Below are positions 1 to 5,090 of a stretch of 6,081 nucleotides of DNA, one piece after another. Position 1 is the first letter of the stretch. Each line of letters starts with the position of its first letter. This DNA comes from Candidatus Zhuqueibacterota bacterium RBG_16_48_16 (GTDB lineage: Bacteria > Zhuqueibacterota > Zhuqueibacteria > Residuimicrobiales > Sediminimicrobiaceae), in the NCBI GenBank assembly GCA_001771235.1, contig METF01000038.1, forward strand, positions 3,261 to 9,341. Reading direction: 5' to 3'. A program made the translations under genes and the position numbers. The notes beneath the pieces are model-generated. The model did not search any database and was not told where the DNA came from. It saw only the letters and a list, made by a program, of their open reading frames with translations.

Positions 1-252
1 AAGGATGACCACGGCATCCGCGTGGAGGGAGAGAATTTTGTCCAGCCAGTAAAATCCTTCTTTGCCGCTGGTCACATCCCGGGAAAAATTCATGTCCAGC
101 AGGATCACATCATAGCGGACATTTTTCAGGATCAGCGGCAGGGATTCCGGCGATTTTTCCGTGTCGACATGATAGCCGTTTTGCTTCAACAGCAGTTTTG
201 CGGCGACCAGAATGTCTTCGTTGTCATCGATGACCAGAATTTTGTTTTGCAT
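1..252 (-). CDS. Response regulator receiver domain, probable NtrC/AtoC-type sigma-54 activator (partial, C-terminus off the left edge)
   Basis: This is the N-terminal 84 codons of a two-component response regulator, read right to left. The protein begins MQNKILVIDDNEDILVAAK. The acidic pair D9-D10 follows the first hydrophobic strand, and the phospho-acceptor is D53 in the strand VILLDMNF. The following SGKEGFYWL segment is, from family knowledge, typical of receiver domains fused to a sigma-54 AAA+ domain and a Fis-type helix-turn-helix. Those domains would lie beyond the edge and cannot be seen, so the NtrC class is inferred from the receiver style, the neighbouring efflux genes and the sigma-54 promoter match in front of them. 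The start ATG (252-250) has GGAG on the minus strand at 266-263 with a 10-nt spacer. The gene diverges from the efflux operon and probably regulates it. A partner histidine kinase is expected nearby but is not in the window. Confidence 0.88.
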   Translation of the reverse strand, partial: MQNKILVIDDNEDILVAAKLLLKQNGYHVDTEKSPESLPLILKNVRYDVILLDMNFSRDVTSGKEGFYWLDKILSLHADAVVIL

Positions 253-269
253 CGTTTCGAAGCTCCGGT

Positions 270-306
270 GGACAGGATTACAGGATGATAAAGATTTACA
301 GGATCG
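270..306. repeat. CAGGAT-rich repeat, left copy of an inverted pair
   Basis: Within 37 bp the unit ACAGGAT occurs three times (272-278, 280-286 and 298-304), separated by short AT-rich spacers. The reverse complement of the whole segment matches 730-766 at 29 of 37 positions without gaps. The repeat starts only 18 bp upstream of the response-regulator start codon. Degenerate ACAGGAT/ATCCTGT tracts of this sort are common intergenic repeats in several environmental phyla; that statement is from memory and was not searched. Confidence 0.7.
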
Positions 307-363
307 CTTTGCCGGAAAATTAAGCCATAAAATGGCATTGAGCATAAAGGCATCGCGTATCCG

Positions 364-393
364 TAGCCAGTCACAGGGTAACCCGGGTGGCTA
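364..393. other. Imperfect dyad around GGGTAACCC
   Basis: TAGCCA (364-369) and TGGCTA (388-393) form 6-bp inverted arms around the internal palindromes GGGTAACCC (376-384) and CCCGGG (382-387). No T-tract follows on either strand, so a terminator is unlikely. An operator in the leader of the regulator gene is possible. The evidence is symmetry only. Confidence 0.3.
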
Positions 394-411
394 AATCGCA
401 TCTTAAGAACC

Positions 412-425
412 GGGATCAAAATCAA
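412..425. promoter_or_regulatory. Second, degenerate FNR/CRP-like box
   Basis: The right half ATCAA and the inner GAT of the left half match the TTGAT-N4-ATCAA pattern, but the outer two bases are GG instead of TT. The 12-mer GATCAAAATCAA (414-425) recurs exactly at 519-530 inside the perfect box. The two copies are 105 bp apart in the same orientation. It may be a weaker site for the same regulator. Confidence 0.35.
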
Positions 426-507
426 ATTTCAAAAATCAACCAAAGTCAAGACGATTAAAGTAAAAATGATTCGGTTGTAAAAGCAGGGAGATACTTTCTT
501 CTCAGTC

Positions 508-538
508 ATTATATCCTTGATCAAAATCAATCGTTCAA
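508..538 (-). promoter_or_regulatory. Candidate sigma-70-type promoter for the response regulator
   Basis: On the minus strand a perfect TATAAT occupies 513 down to 508. A weak -35-like TTGAAC occupies 538 down to 533, with a 19-bp spacer that is longer than the usual 17. If used, transcription would begin near 501 and leave a leader of about 250 nt before the regulator ATG. The FNR-like dyad lies wholly within the spacer, a position that would suit repression rather than activation. The region is AT-rich, so a chance TATAAT is possible. Confidence 0.35.
517..530. promoter_or_regulatory. Perfect FNR/CRP-family dyad, TTGAT-N4-ATCAA
   Basis: TTGATCAAAATCAA matches all ten specified bases of the recognition pattern for FNR-class members of the CRP/FNR superfamily (FNR, ANR, DNR types), with a 4-bp centre. 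These regulators sense oxygen, nitric oxide or redox state. No such gene is in the window, so the assignment rests on the sequence match alone. The dyad is close to the candidate minus-strand promoter of the response regulator. Confidence 0.45.
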
Positions 539-636
539 TAGAACTTTCTTAATGATCTAGTCTTTCATTATCCTGTCATTAATCATTCTGACTTTAATTA
601 CTTTGATTTTTCCTTATAAAGACTGAGTAATTCTGG

Positions 637-658
637 TACCCGTGATTGGTTACGGGTA
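637..658. other. TACCCGT / ACGGGTA inverted repeat
   Basis: Two perfect 7-bp arms (637-643 and 652-658) flank an 8-bp centre. The centre-to-centre arm distance of 15 bp is between one and one and a half helical turns. No T-tract follows directly, so a protein-binding dyad is more likely than a terminator. It lies about 300 bp upstream of the sigma-54 promoter match, within the range at which NtrC-type activators bind enhancers. Confidence 0.4.
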
Positions 659-729
659 TCCTTTATACCGCCCTACATTTATATCACTATACCAGAAATA
701 CCGGCAAGGCTGTCAGGTCTTCTCAATAG

Positions 730-766
730 TGATCCTGTTGATCTTCAATATCCCGTTATCCTGTCC
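730..766. repeat. ATCCTGT-rich repeat, right copy of an inverted pair
   Basis: This is the inverted partner of 270-306 (29 of 37 positions identical after reverse complementing). It contains GATCCTGT (731-738) and TATCCTGTC (757-765). Further single copies of TATCCTGTC occur at 569-577 and 792-800, so the intergenic region holds a dispersed cluster of the unit. No coding sequence lies between the paired copies. Confidence 0.65.
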
Positions 767-958
767 CCCTTTTTTCCAGGCTTTTTCCTTCTATCCTGTC
801 GGACAAGCAGAAGATCTTAGCCGGAATTTAGCAAATCTCTATTGAAAAGCAAGTCAATGATCTCCGGGTGCACGAATTCGAACAGGTGGTGTCTGGAATC
901 GTATATTCGTTTCCCCCGTCCGGTGCCGAACCAGGCACGAATGCAGCGATTTTGCCAA

Positions 959-974
959 TGGCATACATTGTGCA
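959..974 (+). promoter_or_regulatory. Sigma-54 promoter of the efflux operon
   Basis: The invariant GG (960-961) and GC (972-973) are separated by exactly 10 bp. The -24 element is TGGCATA against consensus TGGCACG (5 of 7), and the -12 element is GTGCA against TTGCW (4 of 5). Transcription would start near A985, giving a leader of about 26 nt with the adaptor ribosome binding site GAGG at 1002-1005. Sigma-54 promoters need an AAA+ activator, and a probable member of that class is encoded divergently at 1-252. A weaker GG-N10-GC arrangement begins at 934 and is the less likely alternative. Confidence 0.65.
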
Positions 975-1010
975 TTCAGGGGCGAAAAGGAAACAGCCAT
1001 AGAGGAAAAA

Positions 1011-2264
1011 ATGGACAAGCCAATTAAAAAGAAAAAGTGGACAGTCAAGCGTATCGCCATGATCGGCGTGCCGGCATTATTCTTTTCATTGATCCTGTAC
1101 AATCTTCTTTTCGGAAGCCATGATAGAAAATTGAATATCGAAAAGGAGCGGTTGACCATCTCAACGGTCGAGCGCCAGGATTTCCAGGAGTTCATCCCGG
1201 TTACAGGAACGGTTGTCCCCATTCAAACAGTCTATATCGATGCCATCGAGGGTGGCCGGGTTGAAGAAATCTTTGTCGAAGCCGGAAATATGGTGGACGA
1301 GGGCGACTCACTGGTTCGTCTGGAAAATACCAACCTGCGCCTGGACATTATGAGCCAGCAGTCGTCTATGCTCGACCAGAAAAATTCCCTGCGCAACAGC
1401 CGGCTGAAAATGGCCAAACAAAAACTCGAATTGCACGACACCCTGGCCGACCTGGATTACGAGATCAACAAGACCCGGCGCATTTACCAGCAAAATGAAA
1501 CCCTGCTGGAAAACAAGATCATCTCACGGCAGGAATATGAAGAATCAAAGGACGATTACGAGTACAAGTGCCGCAAAAAAGAGCTGGCCATCCTGAAGGC
1601 CCAGCAGGATTCCATTATGATGGCGATCCAGATAGATCAACTGGAGCAGTCTCTCGAGCGAATCGAGCAGAACCTCAGAATTGCAAAAAGACGACTGGAT
1701 TACCTGACTCTACGGGCGCCGGCGTCGGGCCAACTGACATCGCTGAATGCCGAGTACACCGGTGAGATCAAAAGCTCCGGCGAGCGGATCGGCCAGATCG
1801 ATATTCTCGACGGCTTTAAAATCAGGGCCGGGATCGATGAACACTATCTTGCCCGCATCGTCGTCGGTTTGCAGGGGGAGTTCGATTTCGGCGGCCGCTC
1901 CTACCGGCTGACCATCAATAAGATATTTCCGGAAATCATAGATGGTCGCTTTAATGTCGATTTGGAATTTATCGACGACACGCCACAAGACATCCGCCGC
2001 GGCCAGACCGTGCATTTGCGCCTCGAGCTGGGAGACCTGTCAGAAGCGCTCACGCTGAGTCTGGGCGGATTTTTCCAAAAGAGCGGCGGGCAATGGGTGT
2101 GGGTCGTCGATCCGTCCGGAGGTTTTGCCCTCAAGCGGGACATCAAAATCGGGCGCAAGAACAGCCGGGTTTTTGAGATTCTCGAAGGCCTTCAGCCGGG
2201 CGAGAAGGTGATCACCTCATCCTATGATAACTTTGGCGACGCCGAGCGCCTGATTCTGAAGTAA
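1011..2264 (+). CDS. Periplasmic adaptor subunit of an efflux pump (HlyD/MacA-type membrane fusion protein)
   Basis: This 417-residue protein is anchored in the inner membrane and would connect an ABC permease to TolC. A basic N-terminus (KKKKW, then KR) precedes one membrane helix at about residues 16-33, with no lipobox. The first half of the barrel-sandwich (lipoyl-like) domain lies at about 65-107 (GTVVPIQ, then IEGGRVEEIFVEAGNMVDEGD). A long polar coiled-coil hairpin follows at about 108-230, and the second lipoyl half begins at LRAPASGQL (234-242). A beta-barrel at about 268-340 and a membrane-proximal domain ending in GLQPGEKVITS complete the family order. The start has GAGG five bases upstream. 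The gene stops 12 bp before tolC, so both are co-transcribed. The ABC-type genes downstream favour a MacA-like over an RND-type role. The substrate cannot be predicted. Confidence 0.92.
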   Translation: MDKPIKKKKWTVKRIAMIGVPALFFSLILYNLLFGSHDRKLNIEKERLTISTVERQDFQEFIPVTGTVVPIQTVYIDAIEGGRVEEIFVEAGNMVDEGDSLVRLENTNLRLDIMSQQSSMLDQKNSLRNSRLKMAKQKLELHDTLADLDYEINKTRRIYQQNETLLENKIISRQEYEESKDDYEYKCRKKELAILKAQQDSIMMAIQIDQLEQSLERIEQNLRIAKRRLDYLTLRAPASGQLTSLNAEYTGEIKSSGERIGQIDILDGFKIRAGIDEHYLARIVVGLQGEFDFGGRSYRLTINKIFPEIIDGRFNVDLEFIDDTPQDIRRGQTVHLRLELGDLSEALTLSLGGFFQKSGGQWVWVVDPSGGFALKRDIKIGRKNSRVFEILEGLQPGEKVITSSYDNFGDAERLILK

Positions 2265-2276
2265 CGGAGAGTTCTT

Positions 2277-3818
2277 ATGAAACACCAGGCTACAAAGGAC
2301 AGGTTTCGATCTTTACTACTCCATTTTACGGTTGCTCTTTTTTGCGTCGGTCAACCGCTGTGGGGCCGGATATTAACCTATGACGAAGCGATTCGCATTG
2401 CCCTGGGCCGCTCCTTCACCATCAAATCTTATGAATATAACAAGCAGGCCATGGAGAAGGCCTATCAATTCCGCAAGGCCATGTTCAAGCCGCGAGTCGA
2501 TGTTTTGTTGTACACCCCTTCGTGGAACGAGACCGTTACCGCCATACAACAGGTCAATGGCTTACCCGTTTACAACTCGACCGGTTCCATGCGCGTCAGC
2601 GGCGACATGTCTTTTACCTATATGCTGCCGTCGGGAGGCAATTTTGCCTTTTCGACGACCTTGTACCGCGAGGCGCTGAGAACCGATTTGGCAAGTCAAA
2701 ATTATCGAACCCTGACTACCAATAATGCGTATTCCCGACTGGCGCTTAGCTTTAACCAGCCGATCTTTACCACCAACGAGCTCAAAGAGAATCTGAAAGA
2801 GGCAAGGTATTATTTCGAGCGTTCCTCCAGCCAGTTCACCCGTGGGCAGATGGACATCATCTACCAGGTTACGGAAGGGTTTTACGAGCTTTACCGTGCG
2901 ACCAGGGAGGTGGAAATTTCCGAAGAAAAGCTGGCCAACGCCGAAGAAGCTTATCGCATTGCCCAGGTCAAAGCCGAAAACGGCCGCATCCCGGAAGTGG
3001 ATGTTTTGATCACCCGGGTCGATCTGGCCAAAAGCAGGGCCGCCGCTTCGGAAAGCAGAAATAACTTTGAGCGGGAGAAGGACAAGTTCAAGCAACTGAT
3101 CGGTCTTGATTTGATAGATGACATAGAAATCGTCACGGATCTCAAATACGAAAAATGCAGGATCGATATGGACAAAGCGCTGGCAACGGCTTTGTCGCAG
3201 CGGCTGGAGTTGCAGGAGGGCCGGCTGAATATCGATCTGCAAAAGATCGCGATGGACCGGGCCAACAGGTATTCGAGCATCAAAGGAAATATTTCCGCTT
3301 ATTATGATTTCACCGGCGTCAGCACCATCAACGGCGGCTCGTCGGACGATTTATTCCGCTCTTCTTTTGAAAATTTTATGGAGCGGAATCCCAACCGCGG
3401 CGTGACTTTTTCATTGTCTTACCCGATTTTTGACTGGGGCCGGGGCTCGGCCCTGAAGCAGCAGGCGGAAGCGATCTTGCTGGACAAAGAGCTGGAGCTT
3501 GAGTACGAGCGAGTAGAGATCACCAGACAAGTCCGCGATGCCGTTCGCACTGTCGAAGAAGCCATGAACCGGCTTGGCATTTACGAACAGAACCAGCAGG
3601 TGGTGGAAATGACCTACCGGATCAGCCGGATGCGTTTTGAAAATGGCGACATCAACAGCCAGCAGCTTGCCCTGGAGCAGGAGCGCCTGGCGGAAAGCCA
3701 GCTGGCCTACCTGAACGCCTTCATCACCTATCAATTGGCCGTCGCCGATCTGAAAAGAAAGACCTTGTGGGATTTTGAGAAGGATAGGGCGTATTTGAAT
3801 GGTGTTGAGACGGAATAA
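2277..3818 (+). CDS. TolC-family outer-membrane efflux protein
   Basis: This 513-residue protein forms the trimeric outer-membrane channel and periplasmic tunnel of the exporter. An N-terminal signal peptide (basic KHQATKDRFR, hydrophobic core at about 12-28) is probably cleaved near LWG at 28-30. The mature protein opens with LTYDEAIRIAL, the usual start of an OEP domain. Two repeated halves are visible: LSFNQPIF (157-164) in the first and the hallmark SYPIFDWGRG (381-390) in the second. Each is followed by long charged helices; the last includes FENGDINSQQLALEQERL. The length is normal for the family. GGAGAG (2266-2271) lies five bases before the ATG, and the gap to the adaptor gene is 12 bp. 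Its stop codon overlaps one copy of the AATAACA direct repeat that may mark an insertion point. Confidence 0.93.
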   Translation: MKHQATKDRFRSLLLHFTVALFCVGQPLWGRILTYDEAIRIALGRSFTIKSYEYNKQAMEKAYQFRKAMFKPRVDVLLYTPSWNETVTAIQQVNGLPVYNSTGSMRVSGDMSFTYMLPSGGNFAFSTTLYREALRTDLASQNYRTLTTNNAYSRLALSFNQPIFTTNELKENLKEARYYFERSSSQFTRGQMDIIYQVTEGFYELYRATREVEISEEKLANAEEAYRIAQVKAENGRIPEVDVLITRVDLAKSRAAASESRNNFEREKDKFKQLIGLDLIDDIEIVTDLKYEKCRIDMDKALATALSQRLELQEGRLNIDLQKIAMDRANRYSSIKGNISAYYDFTGVSTINGGSSDDLFRSSFENFMERNPNRGVTFSLSYPIFDWGRGSALKQQAEAILLDKELELEYERVEITRQVRDAVRTVEEAMNRLGIYEQNQQVVEMTYRISRMRFENGDINSQQLALEQERLAESQLAYLNAFITYQLAVADLKRKTLWDFEKDRAYLNGVETE

Positions 3819-3830
3819 CAGCAGGTCAAA

Positions 3831-3870
3831 AGCTGTCAGCCATCAGCTGTCAGCTATCAGCATTCAGCTT
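3831..3870. repeat. Left heptad array, consensus AGCTRTC, five full units plus a partial
   Basis: Five consecutive 7-bp units start at 3831, 3838, 3845, 3852 and 3859, followed by a partial AGCTT (3866-3870). Each starts with AGC and the first four end in TC after a variable pair. The array starts 12 bp after the tolC stop codon. The reverse complement of 4251-4290 aligns with it without gaps at 33 of 40 positions, so an RNA spanning both could form a long imperfect stem around the gene. Confidence 0.85.
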
Positions 3871-3911
3871 ATTAAGGTCAAGTGCATAAACAAAAAAAGG
3901 GAGAAAGTATA

Positions 3912-4271
3912 ATGAAAGATTTTAGAAGCTTGAAGGTATGGCAAAAAAGCCACCAATTGGTTTTGGAAGTTTATAAGAATACCCGGTCATTTCCCAAAGC
4001 GGAAATGTATGGTTTAACAAATCAGCTAAGACGCGCGTGCATTTCAATCGCGTCGAACATTTCCGAAGGTTGTGGCAGAGGTAGTGATGCCGATTTCGCT
4101 CGTTTTGCCCAGATGTCCATGGGCTCCGCCAGTGAGGCTGAGTATCAAATTCTATTATCACACGATTTGGCATATCTGGAAACTCCTGTCTTTAACAAAC
4201 TCACGCTTGACGTAACCGAAATCAAACGAATGCTGACAGCATTGATTAAAAAGCTGAAAGCTAAAAGCTGA
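3912..4271 (+). CDS. Four-helix-bundle protein of the 23S rRNA intervening-sequence (IVP) family
   Basis: This 119-residue, helix-rich protein has the family hallmarks: FRSLKVWQKSHQLVLEVY at 4-21, FPKAEMYGLTNQLRRA at 27-42, SIASNISEGCGR at 45-56, and a helix with GSASEAEYQILL at 71-82. Relatives are encoded inside ribosomal intervening sequences, and Avd of diversity-generating retroelements shares the fold. They form basic pentameric barrels thought to bind nucleic acid; the function of stand-alone copies is unknown. I chose ATG 3912 because AAGGGAG (3897-3903) sits eight bases upstream; an in-frame ATG at 3882 has no such site. The last codons (KLKAKS and stop) are made from the right heptad array. 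GC is about 42% by hand count, against roughly 60% in sampled lines of the ATPase downstream. Nothing links it to efflux; it looks like a passenger. Confidence 0.9.
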   Translation: MKDFRSLKVWQKSHQLVLEVYKNTRSFPKAEMYGLTNQLRRACISIASNISEGCGRGSDADFARFAQMSMGSASEAEYQILLSHDLAYLETPVFNKLTLDVTEIKRMLTALIKKLKAKS

Positions 4272-4301
4272 CGGCTGATAGCTGAGCGCTGAAAGCGACA
4301 G
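4251..4301. repeat. Right heptad array, consensus GCTGAWA, about seven units
   Basis: Seven-bp units start at 4253, 4260, 4267, 4274, 4281, 4288 and 4295, the last being degenerate. This is the reverse-complement form of the left array; 4251-4290 pairs with 3831-3870 at 33 of 40 positions. The array overlaps the end of the four-helix-bundle gene, whose TGA (4269-4271) lies in the third unit. Confidence 0.85.
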
Positions 4302-4369
4302 AAATAACAAAATGCCTCGGATAGGAAAAAGAAGCCGAGTACCTATAAATCATCAACGGAGAAAGAAAC

Positions 4370-5062
4370 ATGATCATCCAAACACAAAGTCTAAACAAAA
4401 TCTACCGTACCGAAGAAGTCGAGACAACCGCGCTCGACGAAGTGAATTTCCAGGTGGAGGAGGGCGAGTTCGTCTCCATCATGGGCCCCTCGGGCTGCGG
4501 CAAATCGACGCTGCTGAACGTCATCGGGCTGATCGACACGATCGACGGCGGCGGCTACTTTTTTATGGATAAGGACGTTTCCTCGTTCAATGAGCGCCAG
4601 CGCGCCAATGTCCGCAAAGGCAACATCGGTTTTATCTTTCAGAGTTTTAACCTCATCGACGAATTGACCGTGTTCGAAAACGTCGAGCTGCCTTTGCTTT
4701 ACATCAAAGTGGCGGCCACGGAACGAAAGAAACGAGTCCACGCCGTGCTCGAGCGCATGGAGATCATGCACCGGCGCAACCACTTTCCGCAACAGTTATC
4801 GGGCGGACAGCAGCAGCGAGTCGCGGTCGGCCGGGCGGTGATCACCAATCCCAAGGTCATTTTGGCCGATGAGCCTACCGGTAACCTGGATTCCAAAAAC
4901 GGCGATGAGGTGATGAACATCCTGACCCAGCTGAACGAGTCCGGCACCACGATTATTATGGTCACCCACTCGCCCACCTATGCGGAGTATGGCAACAGAA
5001 CCGTGCATTTGTTCGACGGCAAGATCATCACCGAAAACCTGAACGGAGAATTTCACGTCTGA
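4370..5062 (+). CDS. ABC transporter ATP-binding protein, MacB/LolD type (ATPase 1)
   Basis: This 230-residue cytoplasmic nucleotide-binding subunit carries a full set of motifs: Walker A GPSGCGKST (39-47), Q-loop Q91 in GFIFQSFNLIDELTV, signature LSGGQQQR (143-150), Walker B VILADEPT (163-170) with catalytic E168, D-loop GNLD (171-174) and switch H200 in MVTHS. The sequence style and length fit the MacB/LolD group, which drives mechanotransmission by FtsX-like permeases. In MacB itself the ATPase is fused to the permease; here it is separate and no permease is in the window. GGAG (4358-4361) lies eight bases before the ATG. The 551-bp gap after tolC is mostly the four-helix-bundle cassette. 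The gene stops 28 bp before the start of ATPase 2. The two ATPases are clear paralogues. Confidence 0.92.
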   Translation: MIIQTQSLNKIYRTEEVETTALDEVNFQVEEGEFVSIMGPSGCGKSTLLNVIGLIDTIDGGGYFFMDKDVSSFNERQRANVRKGNIGFIFQSFNLIDELTVFENVELPLLYIKVAATERKKRVHAVLERMEIMHRRNHFPQQLSGGQQQRVAVGRAVITNPKVILADEPTGNLDSKNGDEVMNILTQLNESGTTIIMVTHSPTYAEYGNRTVHLFDGKIITENLNGEFHV

Positions 5063-5090
5063 TGTGCGGCTCAAAAAAATGGAGAGAGTC

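Larger units (their letters stand above)
253..1010. other. 758-bp divergent intergenic region rich in repeats and regulatory dyads
   Basis: I find no convincing gene here. The open frames present (for example 642-845 and 842-1027) lack a good ribosome binding site, and their translations look like unstructured read-through of repeat DNA. The left two thirds is AT-rich. The stretch contains inverted CAGGAT-type repeats (270-306 and 730-766), an FNR-like dyad (517-530), a TACCCGT dyad (637-658), a repeated 10-mer (870-879 and 935-944) and a sigma-54 promoter match (959-974). It separates the regulator from the efflux operon and presumably carries the control sites of both. Confidence 0.8.
3814..4309. 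mobile_element. Putative small cassette: four-helix-bundle gene between inverted heptad arrays and a 7-bp direct repeat
   Basis: AATAACA occurs at 3814-3820 and again at 4303-4309. Just inside these copies lie inverted arrays of a 7-bp unit (3831-3870 and 4251-4301), and between them a single small gene. Removing one repeat copy and everything between would bring the ABC ATPase much closer to tolC. No transposase is present, so movement would need a trans-acting enzyme or an RNA-level route. The 7-bp direct repeat could be a target-site duplication or chance in AT-rich sequence. The boundaries are therefore provisional. Confidence 0.5.

Noticed and set aside
642..845. A 67-codon open frame with a hydrophobic middle in the divergent intergenic region
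   Set aside because: No ribosome binding site is seen before its ATG, it runs through the ATCCTGT repeats, and the residue pattern is that expected from translated repeat DNA.
931..948. An alternative sigma-54 promoter with GG at 934-935 and GC at 946-947
   Set aside because: The -24 element is good (AGGCACG) but the -12 element keeps only GC. The match at 959-974 is better overall and better placed.
854..1222. A 122-codon minus-strand open frame overlapping the adaptor start
   Set aside because: It is antisense to the well-supported adaptor gene and to the sigma-54 promoter region, and shows no recognisable protein pattern.
2562..3242. A 226-codon minus-strand open frame within tolC
   Set aside because: It is a long shadow of the tolC codon pattern on the opposite strand. 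It has no recognisable domain and the sense frame is clearly TolC.
3912..4271. A true 23S rRNA intervening sequence or a diversity-generating retroelement
   Set aside because: No rRNA sequence flanks the gene, and there is no reverse transcriptase, template repeat or variable repeat in the window. Only the protein family is shared.
3831..4301. A CRISPR array made of the short repeats around the four-helix-bundle gene
   Set aside because: The units are 7 bp, contiguous and without spacers, and the two arrays are inverted relative to each other, so this is not CRISPR.
5064..5090. GTG at 5064 as the start of ATPase 2
   Set aside because: The ATG at 5091 has a well-placed GGAG and gives an N-terminus that aligns with ATPase 1; the extra nine residues do not fit the family.
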